Positions 1 through 9,170 of a stretch of DNA of 64,000 bases are shown here, one piece after another. This stretch comes from Hahella sp. HNIBRBA332 (GTDB taxonomy: Bacteria; Pseudomonadota; Gammaproteobacteria; Pseudomonadales; Oleiphilaceae): contig NZ_CP132203.1 of the NCBI RefSeq assembly GCF_030719035.1, positions 4,358,501 through 4,422,500 on the forward strand. Reading direction: 5' to 3'. Every line of letters starts with the position of its first letter. The first letter of the stretch is position 1. The position numbers and the translations under genes were made by a program. The notes under the pieces were generated by a model. That model did not search any database and was not told where the DNA came from. It saw only the letters and a list, made by a program, of their open reading frames with translations.

Positions 1-108
1 GCCGGTGAAGCCAAAACGTCTGGCCACCTCTTCCGCCTTCTCATAGGTGAACACGGGTTCGTGAGTTTCTTCGCGGTAATTCACATTGGCCTTCTGCAAT
101 AAAGCCAT
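1..108 (-). CDS. YbaK/ProX-like aminoacyl-tRNA deacylase, N-terminal part (cut by window edge)
   Basis: Thirty-six codons are present, starting at the ATG whose complement is at 106-108. The peptide begins MALLQKANVNYREETHEPVF and continues with TYEKAEEVARRFGFTG. This resembles the N-terminus of the YbaK/prolyl-tRNA editing family, small cytosolic enzymes that hydrolyse mischarged tRNA, where an HEP(V)FTYEKAEEV-like stretch precedes the substrate loop. The gene starts 19 nt after the stop of the acetyltransferase gene on the same strand, so the two are probably co-transcribed. Most of the protein lies outside the window, so the family call rests on a short segment. Confidence 0.55.
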   Translation of the reverse strand, partial: MALLQKANVNYREETHEPVFTYEKAEEVARRFGFTG

Positions 109-127
109 CGTATCCCTATATAAATCG

Positions 128-568
128 TCAAGCGTTCTCATTGTCTGGTTGAATCAATTCTTTGGTAAGGAAATGCTTGGCCTGATTGTGCTTGGGGTAC
201 GACTCCAATGTAAATTGCAGCGTGTACCCTTTCTTTTCATAAAAAGGCAATGCCTGAAAACTGAATGTATCCAAAACAGCATAACGACAACCACGCTTGA
301 TCGCCTCCGCCTCAGCGCGAGCCAACAACTCCCCGCCAATCCCTTTACTGCGCAATGATTCGGACACCCACAAATATTTAACCTTAAGCCAATTCCCAAA
401 CGTCTCTCCAACCACCCCCGCCAACTTGGCGCTCTGATCATCAGAATAAAAAACCGCCAGATCCTTCATCTCCCGCATATCCATATAGTTCAGGTTGTAA
501 GCAATCAAACCATTATGAATGACATCGATATCTTCTTGAGTCGGGGAATCCGTTAATACGAAGTTCAT
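128..568 (-). CDS. GNAT family N-acetyltransferase
   Basis: The 146-residue protein has the GNAT layout. A beta strand with YLWVSESLRSKGIGGELLARAE holds the acetyl-CoA pyrophosphate loop (R-x-x-G-I-G, about residues 73-78). It is followed by GCRYAVLDTFSFQALPFYEK, the typical motif-B strand and helix, then KKGY. GNAT proteins move an acetyl group from acetyl-CoA to an amine; the substrate here cannot be read from sequence. It lies just upstream of the YbaK-like gene on the same strand and probably heads that operon. Confidence 0.85.
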   Translation of the reverse strand: MNFVLTDSPTQEDIDVIHNGLIAYNLNYMDMREMKDLAVFYSDDQSAKLAGVVGETFGNWLKVKYLWVSESLRSKGIGGELLARAEAEAIKRGCRYAVLDTFSFQALPFYEKKGYTLQFTLESYPKHNQAKHFLTKELIQPDNENA

Positions 569-881
569 ATTTTTCCTTTTAAATAAAATGATGTCGTTTC
601 GATCCTTACCCTCAAAATCGGCAATAAAAAACCACTGCCCTGAGAGATAATACTTTTGGCATATGGAGAGACCATTAAATTTTCGTTATGATTTTCAGCC
701 ATTCCAATTCCTTTATACTTTTTGACCAAAGCATAAGGACGATAGCTGTTTTCAATGATATGCATGGAGGCAAATACACATCTCATCCCTGCCACTTTTC
801 TCACTCTTAAATCGTTGCTGCTTTCTGTGATCCCAGTTAAAGCGTCTGAGCCTATACAAATTCGAATATAAGGAGCTTAGT
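569..881. other. Intergenic region between acetyltransferase and Rhs locus
   Basis: This 313-bp A/T-rich gap separates two divergently transcribed units. A 79-codon minus-strand frame crosses it (565-804), but it has no recognisable domain or good ribosome site and is probably not a gene. The right end carries AAGGAG (870-875) before the TTG start at 882. Promoters for both units must lie here, but I see no unambiguous -35/-10 pair. Confidence 0.4.
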
Positions 882-2435
882 TTGAAACACTTGTTGAAAG
901 GCAACCCTCGTAATGGTTCTGCGCTATCTCTACTGGGCCTGCTTATAATTTATTCTCATGCCGCAAAAGCAGGAGAAAGTGTCACGATTCCTGGTAAATT
1001 TCTTAACTATGAGGCAGCCAGGCTAGCTGTTGAGAAACAGCCAAGAGATTCTTCAGATGGCGGGGGAATTTGCTGTAGTCATCACGAGTTAGGGTTCAGA
1101 AAAGCTTGGAAAAGCGTCAAACTTGATGGTGTAAGCATCGAATACTACGCTTCGTTTTACTACCCAAATAAAGAGTCTTGCCCTACTGGAACCGAGTCAT
1201 ACTCAAACAACTCCTGTTTGCCGGTTCCACAGAGCAAACCACCAGAAGTCTGTGCGGGGAATCCTATAGATGTATCTACAGGCGAAAAACGCCAAACAGA
1301 AGTCGACTATCAGGATGCCAAGTCAGGGCTTCTTACTTTTTCACGTACATACTCAAGCGCCACAGGCCAATGGAGAGATAATTTATCCCGCAGTACGACA
1401 GACAAAAAAGTACTTCGCACTGATGGATCTGTCCTTGTTAGACCCTGGATAAAATCTAATCTAAGCGATGGCACATCCACTTATTATTTAGCCACAGGAA
1501 ATGCAAAGAAAATTGAATACATTTCCATCAAGCCTTCGACTGGCGGCATTACACCAACCACCACAAAAAGCACCTCCGGCATTACATTAGATGAAAATGG
1601 AGTGCGCTATACCTATAACAGTGATGGAAAGTTAACTCGTGCAGAGAGGTTGGCTACGGGAGCATACGCCGAATACTCCTATGAGGATACGGATACTATC
1701 GTCACGGATAACTTGGGGCGAACACTTCGCATGAGTAAAGATGCGAGTGGAAATGTGACACAGATGATTACACCTGCCGGGGTGACGTTTAATTATACGT
1801 ATATTGATGGAAATCTAACCCGCCTTGATAACTCCGCGGATATATCAAAACAATACCATTACGAAGACTCCCGCTTTCCCCATGCCCTAACAGGCATTAC
1901 CGATGAAAAAGGCGTTCGCTTCGCCACCTGGAAATACGATGACCAGGGTCGCGCAGTTCTTTCAGAGCATGCTGATGGCGCAGAGAGGGTTACTCTCAGC
2001 TTCAATTCCGATGGCTCAACCACCGTCACTAACGAGCTGGGCAAGCAAACTACTTACCACTTTACTCATCTATATGGAACGAATAAGCCAACGTCAGTGG
2101 AAGGACATGCGTCAGAGAATTGCATCGCAGCAAACTCCTCTTACACCTACGACCAATATGGTTATAAAGACTTGGTTACCGACTGGAAAGGGAACATAAC
2201 CGACTTCGATTACAGCCCCACAGGTCTGGAGATAAAGAGAGTCGAGGCAAAAGGCACATCAGACGAACGCATTACTGTAACTGAGTGGAACCCGACTTTA
2301 AGACAGCCGATTAAAATCACCGAGCCGAATCGCATTACTGAATTCACGTATGACGATGAGGGCAAATTGAAGAGTAAATCCATCCAACCTGTTAATTCCA
2401 GTAGCTCCACCATTTCAACAGAGAACAGTATATGA
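882..2435 (+). CDS. Sec-exported Rhs N-terminal module 1 (DUF6531-like plus YD repeats)
   Basis: This 517-aa protein starts at TTG with AAGGAG 7 nt upstream. Residues 1-30 form a signal peptide ending in SHAAKAGES. A Cys-containing leader follows, then CAGNPIDVSTGEK at about 124-136 and LTFSRTYSS, the hallmark opening of the DUF6531 domain that begins Rhs shells. YD repeats follow (for example YTYNSDGKL, HYEDSRFPHALTGITDE). The protein stops after ITEFTYDDEGKLKSKSI, where a full-length Rhs protein would continue for hundreds of residues. Its stop overlaps the next start (ATGA at 2432), so the two are translationally coupled. It is an N-terminal Rhs module on its own, without a toxin tip. Confidence 0.85.
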   Translation: MKHLLKGNPRNGSALSLLGLLIIYSHAAKAGESVTIPGKFLNYEAARLAVEKQPRDSSDGGGICCSHHELGFRKAWKSVKLDGVSIEYYASFYYPNKESCPTGTESYSNNSCLPVPQSKPPEVCAGNPIDVSTGEKRQTEVDYQDAKSGLLTFSRTYSSATGQWRDNLSRSTTDKKVLRTDGSVLVRPWIKSNLSDGTSTYYLATGNAKKIEYISIKPSTGGITPTTTKSTSGITLDENGVRYTYNSDGKLTRAERLATGAYAEYSYEDTDTIVTDNLGRTLRMSKDASGNVTQMITPAGVTFNYTYIDGNLTRLDNSADISKQYHYEDSRFPHALTGITDEKGVRFATWKYDDQGRAVLSEHADGAERVTLSFNSDGSTTVTNELGKQTTYHFTHLYGTNKPTSVEGHASENCIAANSSYTYDQYGYKDLVTDWKGNITDFDYSPTGLEIKRVEAKGTSDERITVTEWNPTLRQPIKITEPNRITEFTYDDEGKLKSKSIQPVNSSSSTISTENSI

Positions 2436-3892
2436 AGCATTTCATTTTATCCGTGCTCACCACCTCTTCACTACTACTCTCACACGCAAGTGCAAAAGAA
2501 TGCGGAGAGTGGAAGTATGCAGGCCGATTTTGTAATGGGTACAAGGAAGGCCCAGGATCAAACTATAGCGAGTGTGTCTCAAAAATGGATTCCAACTGGA
2601 GCGATGGAAAATTCATGAGACTTGTGAATTTCAGAAGTGGAGACGAACCTGCATTCGCCATATATACCTACATATGGGAAGGAGCAAACTGTAAGCCATG
2701 TAATTATACAGAGTGGAGAGCAAATAAAGGTTCTTGCACACCGCCTAGTAGTGAACCCAATGGTCCGCCAAGCTGTAAAACGGGAAACCCTATCGATATT
2801 AGCACAGGCAATAAATACCAAGAAGAAAATGATATTTATTTTAGCCAAGAGCTTAATTTCACTCGATATTATAATAGCCTCGACCTTAGATGGCGCCACA
2901 GCTATTCAGCTAAGCTAATAGACTCTTGGACAAAAATTTACGTTATTGAAGACTCAGGAAGAAAAAGCGAGTTTATATACGACCAAGAAAAGTCTTCGTA
3001 CATCCCTATAACTCACCTTTCAACAGAGTTATATAGGGATACAGTCAAAGATGAATGGAGATTTATAAACGAGGAAGGAAAAGAGTACAGCTTTGACAAG
3101 CTAGGCGCGCTACAGGAAATTATTTATCCAAACAAGAAAAAAATAACGATTACACGCGATCCCACTCAAAGCTTTATTGCAAAGGATGAACATGGAAATC
3201 AGATAAAAGTGGAACTTGATGGTGGGTATTACCTATTAAGCGCGGAACTCAACGAGAGTTTAAGAGTAGAGTATGTCCTTGACTCAGACAACCCCAACAA
3301 CATCTTGAAAGCATCCAACTCAAATGGAAGCGAGAAAGCTTATCATTATGAAGATGCTCGCTTTCCAAATGCATTAACCGGAATTACCGATGAAAATGAG
3401 GTGCGTTATGCCACCTGGACATACAATGAGGACGGCAAGGCTGTTACATCTGAGCATGCAGGCGGAGTAGAAAAGTCCACGGTTATTTTTAATGAGGATA
3501 ACTCAGCTACTGTAACTACTGCCCTAGGCAAGAAGACAACCTATCACTTCGAACGAATTCACGGCGTACGCAAAATTGTTCGGGTAGAAGGCCAGGAAAG
3601 TGAGCATTGCTTAGCCGCCAACTCGGCCTATACCTACGACAACAAAGGCTTCGTGGATACGGTTACTGACTGGGAAGGCAACATCACCGACTACGACTAC
3701 AACGAACGCGGCCTGGAAGTAAAACGCATTGAAGCCAAAGGAACCCCGGAAGAGCGAGTGACGCTCACCGAGTGGCATCCAACATTGCGTCTTCCCACCA
3801 AGATCACCGAGCCTGAGCGTACCACTCAGTTCACGTACGATAATGTTGGGAAATTGGAAAAGAAGGTAATTCTTCAAACTATTGCAGAATAA
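2432..3892 (+). CDS. Sec-exported Rhs N-terminal module 2 (DUF6531-like plus YD repeats)
   Basis: The 486-aa protein begins at the ATG of an ATGA overlap with the preceding gene. Residues 1-22 are a signal peptide (LLLSHASA-KECGEW). CKTGNPIDISTGNKYQEEND at about 111-130 is the DUF6531 opening. YD-type repeats such as YHYEDARFPNALTGITDEN follow, and it stops after TTQFTYDNVGKLEKKV. It is a paralogue of the genes at 882 and 3905 with the same domain order. Its last ~150 nt of shared Rhs sequence are almost identical to those of the 3905 gene, which points to duplication or gene conversion. Confidence 0.85.
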   Translation: MKHFILSVLTTSSLLLSHASAKECGEWKYAGRFCNGYKEGPGSNYSECVSKMDSNWSDGKFMRLVNFRSGDEPAFAIYTYIWEGANCKPCNYTEWRANKGSCTPPSSEPNGPPSCKTGNPIDISTGNKYQEENDIYFSQELNFTRYYNSLDLRWRHSYSAKLIDSWTKIYVIEDSGRKSEFIYDQEKSSYIPITHLSTELYRDTVKDEWRFINEEGKEYSFDKLGALQEIIYPNKKKITITRDPTQSFIAKDEHGNQIKVELDGGYYLLSAELNESLRVEYVLDSDNPNNILKASNSNGSEKAYHYEDARFPNALTGITDENEVRYATWTYNEDGKAVTSEHAGGVEKSTVIFNEDNSATVTTALGKKTTYHFERIHGVRKIVRVEGQESEHCLAANSAYTYDNKGFVDTVTDWEGNITDYDYNERGLEVKRIEAKGTPEERVTLTEWHPTLRLPTKITEPERTTQFTYDNVGKLEKKVILQTIAE

Positions 3893-3904
3893 ATAGGAAT
3901 TTCT

Positions 3905-5410
3905 ATGGGATATAGTAAATTAAAATTCGCTATAAACACGTTATTTATTTCGACTATTGGTTCACTTTCGATTGCGCCATCAGTAAAAGCTGCACTTGTC
4001 TGTGAACAGTGGATTACTGAAGGTGGGTGTTCCTCATCGTCCCCAGTCGCAACAGCACAGTGTGGATTTTCATGGGCACAAAGCAAATGGCCTGGGCGTG
4101 TTATGGAAAAAGGCCCTTTACAGCCATGGAATAAGGGATACGTGCAGCGTTGGAAATGGGGTGATGAGGATGACTATGGTAGAGGGATGGTTATTAGTGG
4201 GAAAAACTGTCATAAAGCAAATCCCCCCAACAAGCCACCAGGAAACGGAGCACCACCTCCAGATATATGCACTGGTAATCCTGTAAATGCTCTCTCAGGA
4301 GGTAAATACCAGAACGAGAAAGACATCGAAATGCCCTTAGGCTTTGATGTTGCCCGCTACTATTTTTTTGACAATAGTATTGGAAAGTGGGGTTTCAGTT
4401 TTGATTATTCACTTACTATTTCCGATAACGAGATAAAAGTTAACTTCCCTGATTCGAAAGTATTTACATACGTTGATTCCGGCCAAAACAACTGGGTAAC
4501 CGACTCAAATATCGCCTACGACCTAAACAGGGTCAATAACGGCGAGGTAGTTTGGGTTCTGTCGGGCAACGATGGAAATCGATACAATTTCAATCTCTCT
4601 GGCAAACTGATCAGCGTAATAACCCGGGATTTGAAAGAGCTGGATATATCCATTCATCCTGACATTCAACGGCCAGTGCAGTTACAGGCGTTAGGCGTAA
4701 TTGTGGATATCCTATACAACGAGCAATCTAGAGTTGCATCTATCTCATCATCCGATGGACAGACTGTAAACTATGAATATGACTCGCAAGGTCGTCTGTT
4801 TAAGGTGAGTCGCTTTAATGCAGAAGGCGCTTTCACAAAGACCTATCACTACGAGCATGAAATATTTTCTACCGCCCTGACAGGTATTACGGATGAGTTG
4901 GGTATCAGATTCGCCACGTGGGAATATGATTATATAGGTCGAGTCACAAAGTCCTACCATGCAGATAAGGCAGAGCTTTTTCAATTCGATTACTCCAAAG
5001 CGGACAATGCATCCAACCCAAGCGTTAAAATTACCAACCCTTTGGGCAAGATTAGCACCTACTACTATAAGTACATCAATGGCGTTCGAACATTGACTCA
5101 AATTGAAGGGGACGCAACCGCCAATTGTGCAGGAGCCAATACTTCATATACCTATGACGCAAATGGTTACGTTGACTTAGTCACTGACTGGGAAGGCAAC
5201 ATCACCGACTACGACTACAACGAACGCGGCCTGGAAGTAAAACGCATCGAAGCAAAAGGAGCCCCGGAAGAGCGAGTGACGCTCACCGAGTGGCACCCAA
5301 CATTGCGTCTTCCCACCAAGATCACCGAGCCGGGTCGCATCACCGAATTCACCTACGACGATGACGGCAAACTGAAGAGTAAATCCATCCAGCCTGTGGC
5401 CGCCAACTAA
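3905..5410 (+). CDS. Sec-exported Rhs N-terminal module 3 (DUF6531-like plus YD repeats)
   Basis: This 501-aa protein starts at ATG 12 nt after the previous stop, with AGGAA as ribosome site. The signal peptide ends near residues 25-30 (SIAPSVKAALVCEQ). CTGNPVNALSGGKYQNEKDI at about 122-141 is the DUF6531 opening, followed by YD repeats and the end ITEFTYDDDGKLKSKSIQPV. Segment 5185-5335 is nearly identical to 3665-3815 of the preceding gene. Like modules 1 and 2 it lacks the middle core and tip of a normal Rhs protein, which are supplied by the next two genes. Confidence 0.85.
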   Translation: MGYSKLKFAINTLFISTIGSLSIAPSVKAALVCEQWITEGGCSSSSPVATAQCGFSWAQSKWPGRVMEKGPLQPWNKGYVQRWKWGDEDDYGRGMVISGKNCHKANPPNKPPGNGAPPPDICTGNPVNALSGGKYQNEKDIEMPLGFDVARYYFFDNSIGKWGFSFDYSLTISDNEIKVNFPDSKVFTYVDSGQNNWVTDSNIAYDLNRVNNGEVVWVLSGNDGNRYNFNLSGKLISVITRDLKELDISIHPDIQRPVQLQALGVIVDILYNEQSRVASISSSDGQTVNYEYDSQGRLFKVSRFNAEGAFTKTYHYEHEIFSTALTGITDELGIRFATWEYDYIGRVTKSYHADKAELFQFDYSKADNASNPSVKITNPLGKISTYYYKYINGVRTLTQIEGDATANCAGANTSYTYDANGYVDLVTDWEGNITDYDYNERGLEVKRIEAKGAPEERVTLTEWHPTLRLPTKITEPGRITEFTYDDDGKLKSKSIQPVAAN

Positions 5411-5453
5411 GCGCACAGGGATGTTACGTTTTTGATTAAGGGTTAATACACAC

Positions 5454-8297
5454 ATGATGTTAGCAAAGAAAACCGCTTTGGCGGCGGCTATCGCCAGCGT
5501 ATTCATGAGCGCCAACAGCTGGGCCGATCGCTCCTGGAGTTACACCTACAACAGCCAGAATCTGATGGAGACCCAGGACGGTCCCCGCACGGACGTCAAC
5601 GACGTCACCACTTACGGCTATCATGACGACGGCAACCTGCACACCATCACCAATGCGCTGTCTCAGGTCACCACGTTGGAGAACTACAACGGAGCGGGTC
5701 TGGCGCAGAAGATTATCGACGCCAACGGCGTCGTGACCCTGTTGGAATACAACTGGCGCGGCCAGCCGGTTAAGCGCACCGTAAAAAGCAGCCAGGGCGA
5801 CGCCATCACCGTCTTCGTTTACGACAAGGTCGGGCTGCTGGAGCAGATCACCCTGGCGGACGGAACCTTCCTGCATTACGAATACGATCCCGCGCGTCGT
5901 TTGCGCAGCGTCACTAACCGCGCCGGCGACAAGATCGTCTATGAAGTCGACCCCATGGGCAACCGCACCAAGGTGGAGATCAAAGACGGCGCCGAAAACC
6001 TGTTCAACGTGCAGCGGCAGGTCTTTGACGAGCTGGGGCGGTTGATCCGAAGCATCACCGCCGCCAATCATGAGACCCGTTACGGTTACGACAAAAACTC
6101 CAACATGACGTCCGTCACCGACGCCAACAACCAGCAGACCGTACAGGGCTTTGACGCGCTGAACCGGCTGATCAAGGTGACCGACGCCAAACTGGGCGTC
6201 ACCCAGTATGAGTACGACGCTCAGGACAATCTCATTGCGGTTACCGATCCGCGCAACCTGAAGACGACCTACAAGTACGATTACGCTGGCAACATGTACG
6301 AGCAGAACAGTCCGGACACTGGCCTGACTGTCTTTACCCATGATGACGCAGGCAATGCGCTGACCCGCACCGACGCACGCGGCGTGGTGACTGAATACAG
6401 CTATGACGCATTGAATCGGGTGACTCAGATTCGCTACCCCGCGAATCCCGCCGAGAACATTTCCTACAGCTATGACGACACCGCCAACGGCAATAAAGGC
6501 GTCGGTCGCCTGACTCGCATCAGCGATCAGTCTGGAACCATCAGCTTCCATTACGACGACCGCGGCAACCTGGTGAAGGAAACCCGCGCGCTGGAGGGTC
6601 AGACCTACGTCACTCTGTATGCTTACGACTTGGCCAACAAGTTGACGGACATCACCTACCCCAGTGGTCGCATCGTGCGTTATCACTACAATGAAGAAGG
6701 TCAAATAGATCGCGTCGCGACGCTGGCCAATAGCGGCGCAGCGGAAAAGGTCGTGGTGGAGAACGTCAGTTACCTGCCCTTCGGCCCCATGCAGAGCCTT
6801 ACCTACGGCAACGGCCTGACGCGCACCATGAGCTACGATCAGGACTACCAATTGACCGGCATCGACAGCAGCGTCATGCGTCGCAGCTACGGGTATGATC
6901 CGCTGGGCAATATCACCAGCATCACGGACCAGCTTGACAGCGCGCAAAGCCAGAGTTTCGGCTATGACGCCCTGTCACGCCTGGAAACCGCGGACGGCGG
7001 ATACGGCGATATACGTTACGACTACGACGCGGTGGGTAATCGTACCGCGCGCACCCGCACGCAAAACGGCAAGACCCTGTCGGAGAGCTATGAATACGCC
7101 AGCGACAGCAACCGCCTGACCCGTGTCGACATCAATGACGACGGCGCCGTCAGTGAACGCACGTTCGCCTACACCGACAACGGCAATATCCGTCAGGATC
7201 AGAACAATGCCCGCAATCTGGAGCTGATCTACAACCAGCAGAACCGTTTAGAAGAAGTGAAGAAAGGCGGCGAGCAGCTGGCCATGTACGTACACAACGC
7301 CCTCGGCCAGCGCGTCATCAAAGTCGCGACCGACCCCGCGGCCAACGTGCATTTCCACTACAGCCAAAGCGGTCAATTGCTGGCGGAGACCAAGCCGAGC
7401 GGCGAAGTCATTCGGGAAATGATTTACCTCAACGGCGTTCCTGTGGCCATGCTGGCGGAAGGCGGTGGCGGCGCAACAACGCCCGTGTCCGACATCATCG
7501 TCGACAACCATGACAGCGGCGTCACCACTGTCGGAGCCTGGAGCGCGTCCAGCTTCTCCAGCGTCCGCCATGGCGCAGACTATCAATACGCGCCTGCGGG
7601 CAGCGGCGGGAAATCCTTCACCTGGAAACTCCCCGTCAGCAAAGCTGGCGTCTACAAAGTCTACGCCTACTGGAACGCAGGAGACTCCCGCGCCAGCAAC
7701 GCCACTTACAGCCTGCAGACCAGCGCCGGCGCGCAAAGCATAACCGCCAACCAGCAACAAGGCGGCGGCTGGGGCCTACTGGGCTCCTACTCACTAAATA
7801 GCGCCGCCGCCATCACGCTGAGCGACAACGCTAACGGATACGTGATTGCGGACGCCATTAAACTGGAGTGGGTTGGCTCGACCGTAACACCTGACCCCGC
7901 TCCGCTCACGGTAGACAATAGCGACGCCGCAGCGACGCAGACTGGCGGCTGGAGTGTTTCCAGCTATTCCCCCGCCCGTTATGGCGATAACTACCACTAC
8001 GCCCCCTCCGGAACTGGAAGCAAAGTCTTCACCTGGAACCTTGCTATCGAGCGGGCAGGCAATTACCGCGTTTACGCCTACTGGAACGACGGCTCCTCCC
8101 GCGCCAGCAACGTGAAGTACGACATTCAGACCCAATCAGGAACGCAAAGCGTGCAAGTGAACCAACAACAGGGCGGCGGCTCCTGGAGCCAGATCGGCGT
8201 ATTCCCCCTGGACGCCAACGCAAAAGTCTCCGTCTCTGACAATGCCAACGGCTACGTCATTGCAGACGCCATCAAAGTGGAATGGGCCGGCGAGTAA
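5454..8297 (+). CDS. Sec-exported Rhs YD-repeat core with two C-terminal golvesin-like domains
   Basis: The 947-aa protein begins with a signal peptide (FMSANSWA-DRSW). Directly after cleavage it starts in the middle of the canonical Rhs register (SWSYTYNSQNLMETQDGPRT). Residues ~25-675 are continuous YD repeats (YDALNRVTQI, YGYDPLGNITSI, many more) and end at YLNGVPVAMLAEGG. Two tandem ~125-aa beta-rich repeats follow at about 680-805 and 813-945, each with ADYQYAP/DNYHYAP, VYAYWN, QQQGGG and SDNANGYVIADAIK(L/V)EW. These match the golvesin C-terminal-like domain, found on secreted proteins and thought to bind carbohydrate. There is no DPxGL motif or toxin here. G+C is higher than in the upstream modules. 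Function inferred: the shell body of a multi-polypeptide Rhs particle. Confidence 0.85.
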   Translation: MMLAKKTALAAAIASVFMSANSWADRSWSYTYNSQNLMETQDGPRTDVNDVTTYGYHDDGNLHTITNALSQVTTLENYNGAGLAQKIIDANGVVTLLEYNWRGQPVKRTVKSSQGDAITVFVYDKVGLLEQITLADGTFLHYEYDPARRLRSVTNRAGDKIVYEVDPMGNRTKVEIKDGAENLFNVQRQVFDELGRLIRSITAANHETRYGYDKNSNMTSVTDANNQQTVQGFDALNRLIKVTDAKLGVTQYEYDAQDNLIAVTDPRNLKTTYKYDYAGNMYEQNSPDTGLTVFTHDDAGNALTRTDARGVVTEYSYDALNRVTQIRYPANPAENISYSYDDTANGNKGVGRLTRISDQSGTISFHYDDRGNLVKETRALEGQTYVTLYAYDLANKLTDITYPSGRIVRYHYNEEGQIDRVATLANSGAAEKVVVENVSYLPFGPMQSLTYGNGLTRTMSYDQDYQLTGIDSSVMRRSYGYDPLGNITSITDQLDSAQSQSFGYDALSRLETADGGYGDIRYDYDAVGNRTARTRTQNGKTLSESYEYASDSNRLTRVDINDDGAVSERTFAYTDNGNIRQDQNNARNLELIYNQQNRLEEVKKGGEQLAMYVHNALGQRVIKVATDPAANVHFHYSQSGQLLAETKPSGEVIREMIYLNGVPVAMLAEGGGGATTPVSDIIVDNHDSGVTTVGAWSASSFSSVRHGADYQYAPAGSGGKSFTWKLPVSKAGVYKVYAYWNAGDSRASNATYSLQTSAGAQSITANQQQGGGWGLLGSYSLNSAAAITLSDNANGYVIADAIKLEWVGSTVTPDPAPLTVDNSDAAATQTGGWSVSSYSPARYGDNYHYAPSGTGSKVFTWNLAIERAGNYRVYAYWNDGSSRASNVKYDIQTQSGTQSVQVNQQQGGGSWSQIGVFPLDANAKVSVSDNANGYVIADAIKVEWAGE

Positions 8298-8309
8298 GGA
8301 GTAACAGAC

Positions 8310-9170
8310 ATGAAAAGCCTAAACCAATTAACAACGATTTTATTCAGCGCCCTATTCTCACTGGCCACCCTGCTCAGCGCACAAGCGCACGCGGAAGCCG
8401 ACCTGTACTTTATCCACTCAGACCACCTGGGCACGCCTCAGGCGATGACCGACAACGAACAAAATGTCGTTTGGAAAACCCAGCAGACTCCGTTTGGGGA
8501 GACTGTGAAGGAGACAGGGACTGCCGTTCAGCCCCTGCGTTTTCCAGGGCAGTATGCTGACTTAGAGATGGGATTCAGCTATAACTATTATAGGGATTAT
8601 GATCCAAGCTTAGGCCGGTATGCTCAAAGTGATCCGATTGGGTTAAAGGGAGGGCTGAACACTTATGCTTATGTTTCACAAAACCCGATAACCAAAGTTG
8701 ATCCTTATGGTTTAGAAGAGTATCCAGATGACTTTATAGGACCACTTCCTCCTAGTGGGTATTACACATCAGAAATGGATCAAACCAAGTGTGGAAAAGT
8801 CCCGCCATCTCCAGTTGGAACAAATATATATTTAAATATAATTGTAGCAAAAGGAAAGCTTAGTCCATTTTGGTTTTATAACCAAGTCCGCAATAGAGGA
8901 CCATGGGATTACAAGCAGCAGGGGGCAAAATATCAGGATTTTGGTAATTTTCACTACGGAGCTACAGGAACAGCCCTTGGTTTTTCCTCAAGCACTTTGT
9001 ACAGAGAAGCTGGTCGTGCTCAGCAAAGCGCGGGCACATCACTCCCAAATTGGGGAGAACCCGGCTCCAGATTTAATCCTTGGGGAGGTAGTCCGCCTTA
9101 TGGGGATGATCCTACTGACCAAGCTCAAATTGAAAGTGGTATAAATTTTTGCGAGTGTTATTTAAATTAA
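8310..9170 (+). CDS. Rhs tip protein: Rhs-associated core plus toxin-44-like C-terminal domain
   Basis: The 286-aa protein has a signal peptide (residues 1-28, SAQAHA-EADLY), then the Rhs-associated core. YFIHSDHLGTPQAMTD is at 33-48, YNYYRDYDPSLGRY at 91-104, and DPIGL at 108-112. PITKVDPYGL at 126-135 fits the P-x4-DPxGL autocleavage motif of Rhs proteins. The variable tip (about 150-286) carries RNRGPWDYKQQG, DFGNFHYGATG and YGDDPTDQ, which I recognise as bacterial toxin 44 (Ntox44), predicted but to my knowledge poorly tested as an RNase. Export by its own signal rather than as part of one chain is unusual. It follows the Rhs core gene by 12 nt and its 3' end overlaps the putative immunity gene. 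Confidence 0.82.
   Translation: MKSLNQLTTILFSALFSLATLLSAQAHAEADLYFIHSDHLGTPQAMTDNEQNVVWKTQQTPFGETVKETGTAVQPLRFPGQYADLEMGFSYNYYRDYDPSLGRYAQSDPIGLKGGLNTYAYVSQNPITKVDPYGLEEYPDDFIGPLPPSGYYTSEMDQTKCGKVPPSPVGTNIYLNIIVAKGKLSPFWFYNQVRNRGPWDYKQQGAKYQDFGNFHYGATGTALGFSSSTLYREAGRAQQSAGTSLPNWGEPGSRFNPWGGSPPYGDDPTDQAQIESGINFCECYLN

Noticed and set aside
565..804. 79-codon minus-strand frame beside the acetyltransferase
   Set aside because: No domain, signal or good ribosome site; composition looks non-coding and it fills the promoter gap.
5460..6947. 495-codon frame antisense to the Rhs core
   Set aside because: It mirrors the codon bias of the real Rhs gene; its Val/Gly/His-rich translation resembles no protein family.
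882..9170. Frameshift or sequencing-error explanation for the split Rhs genes
   Set aside because: Each ORF has its own ribosome site and a proper signal peptide at the junction, which errors would not create.
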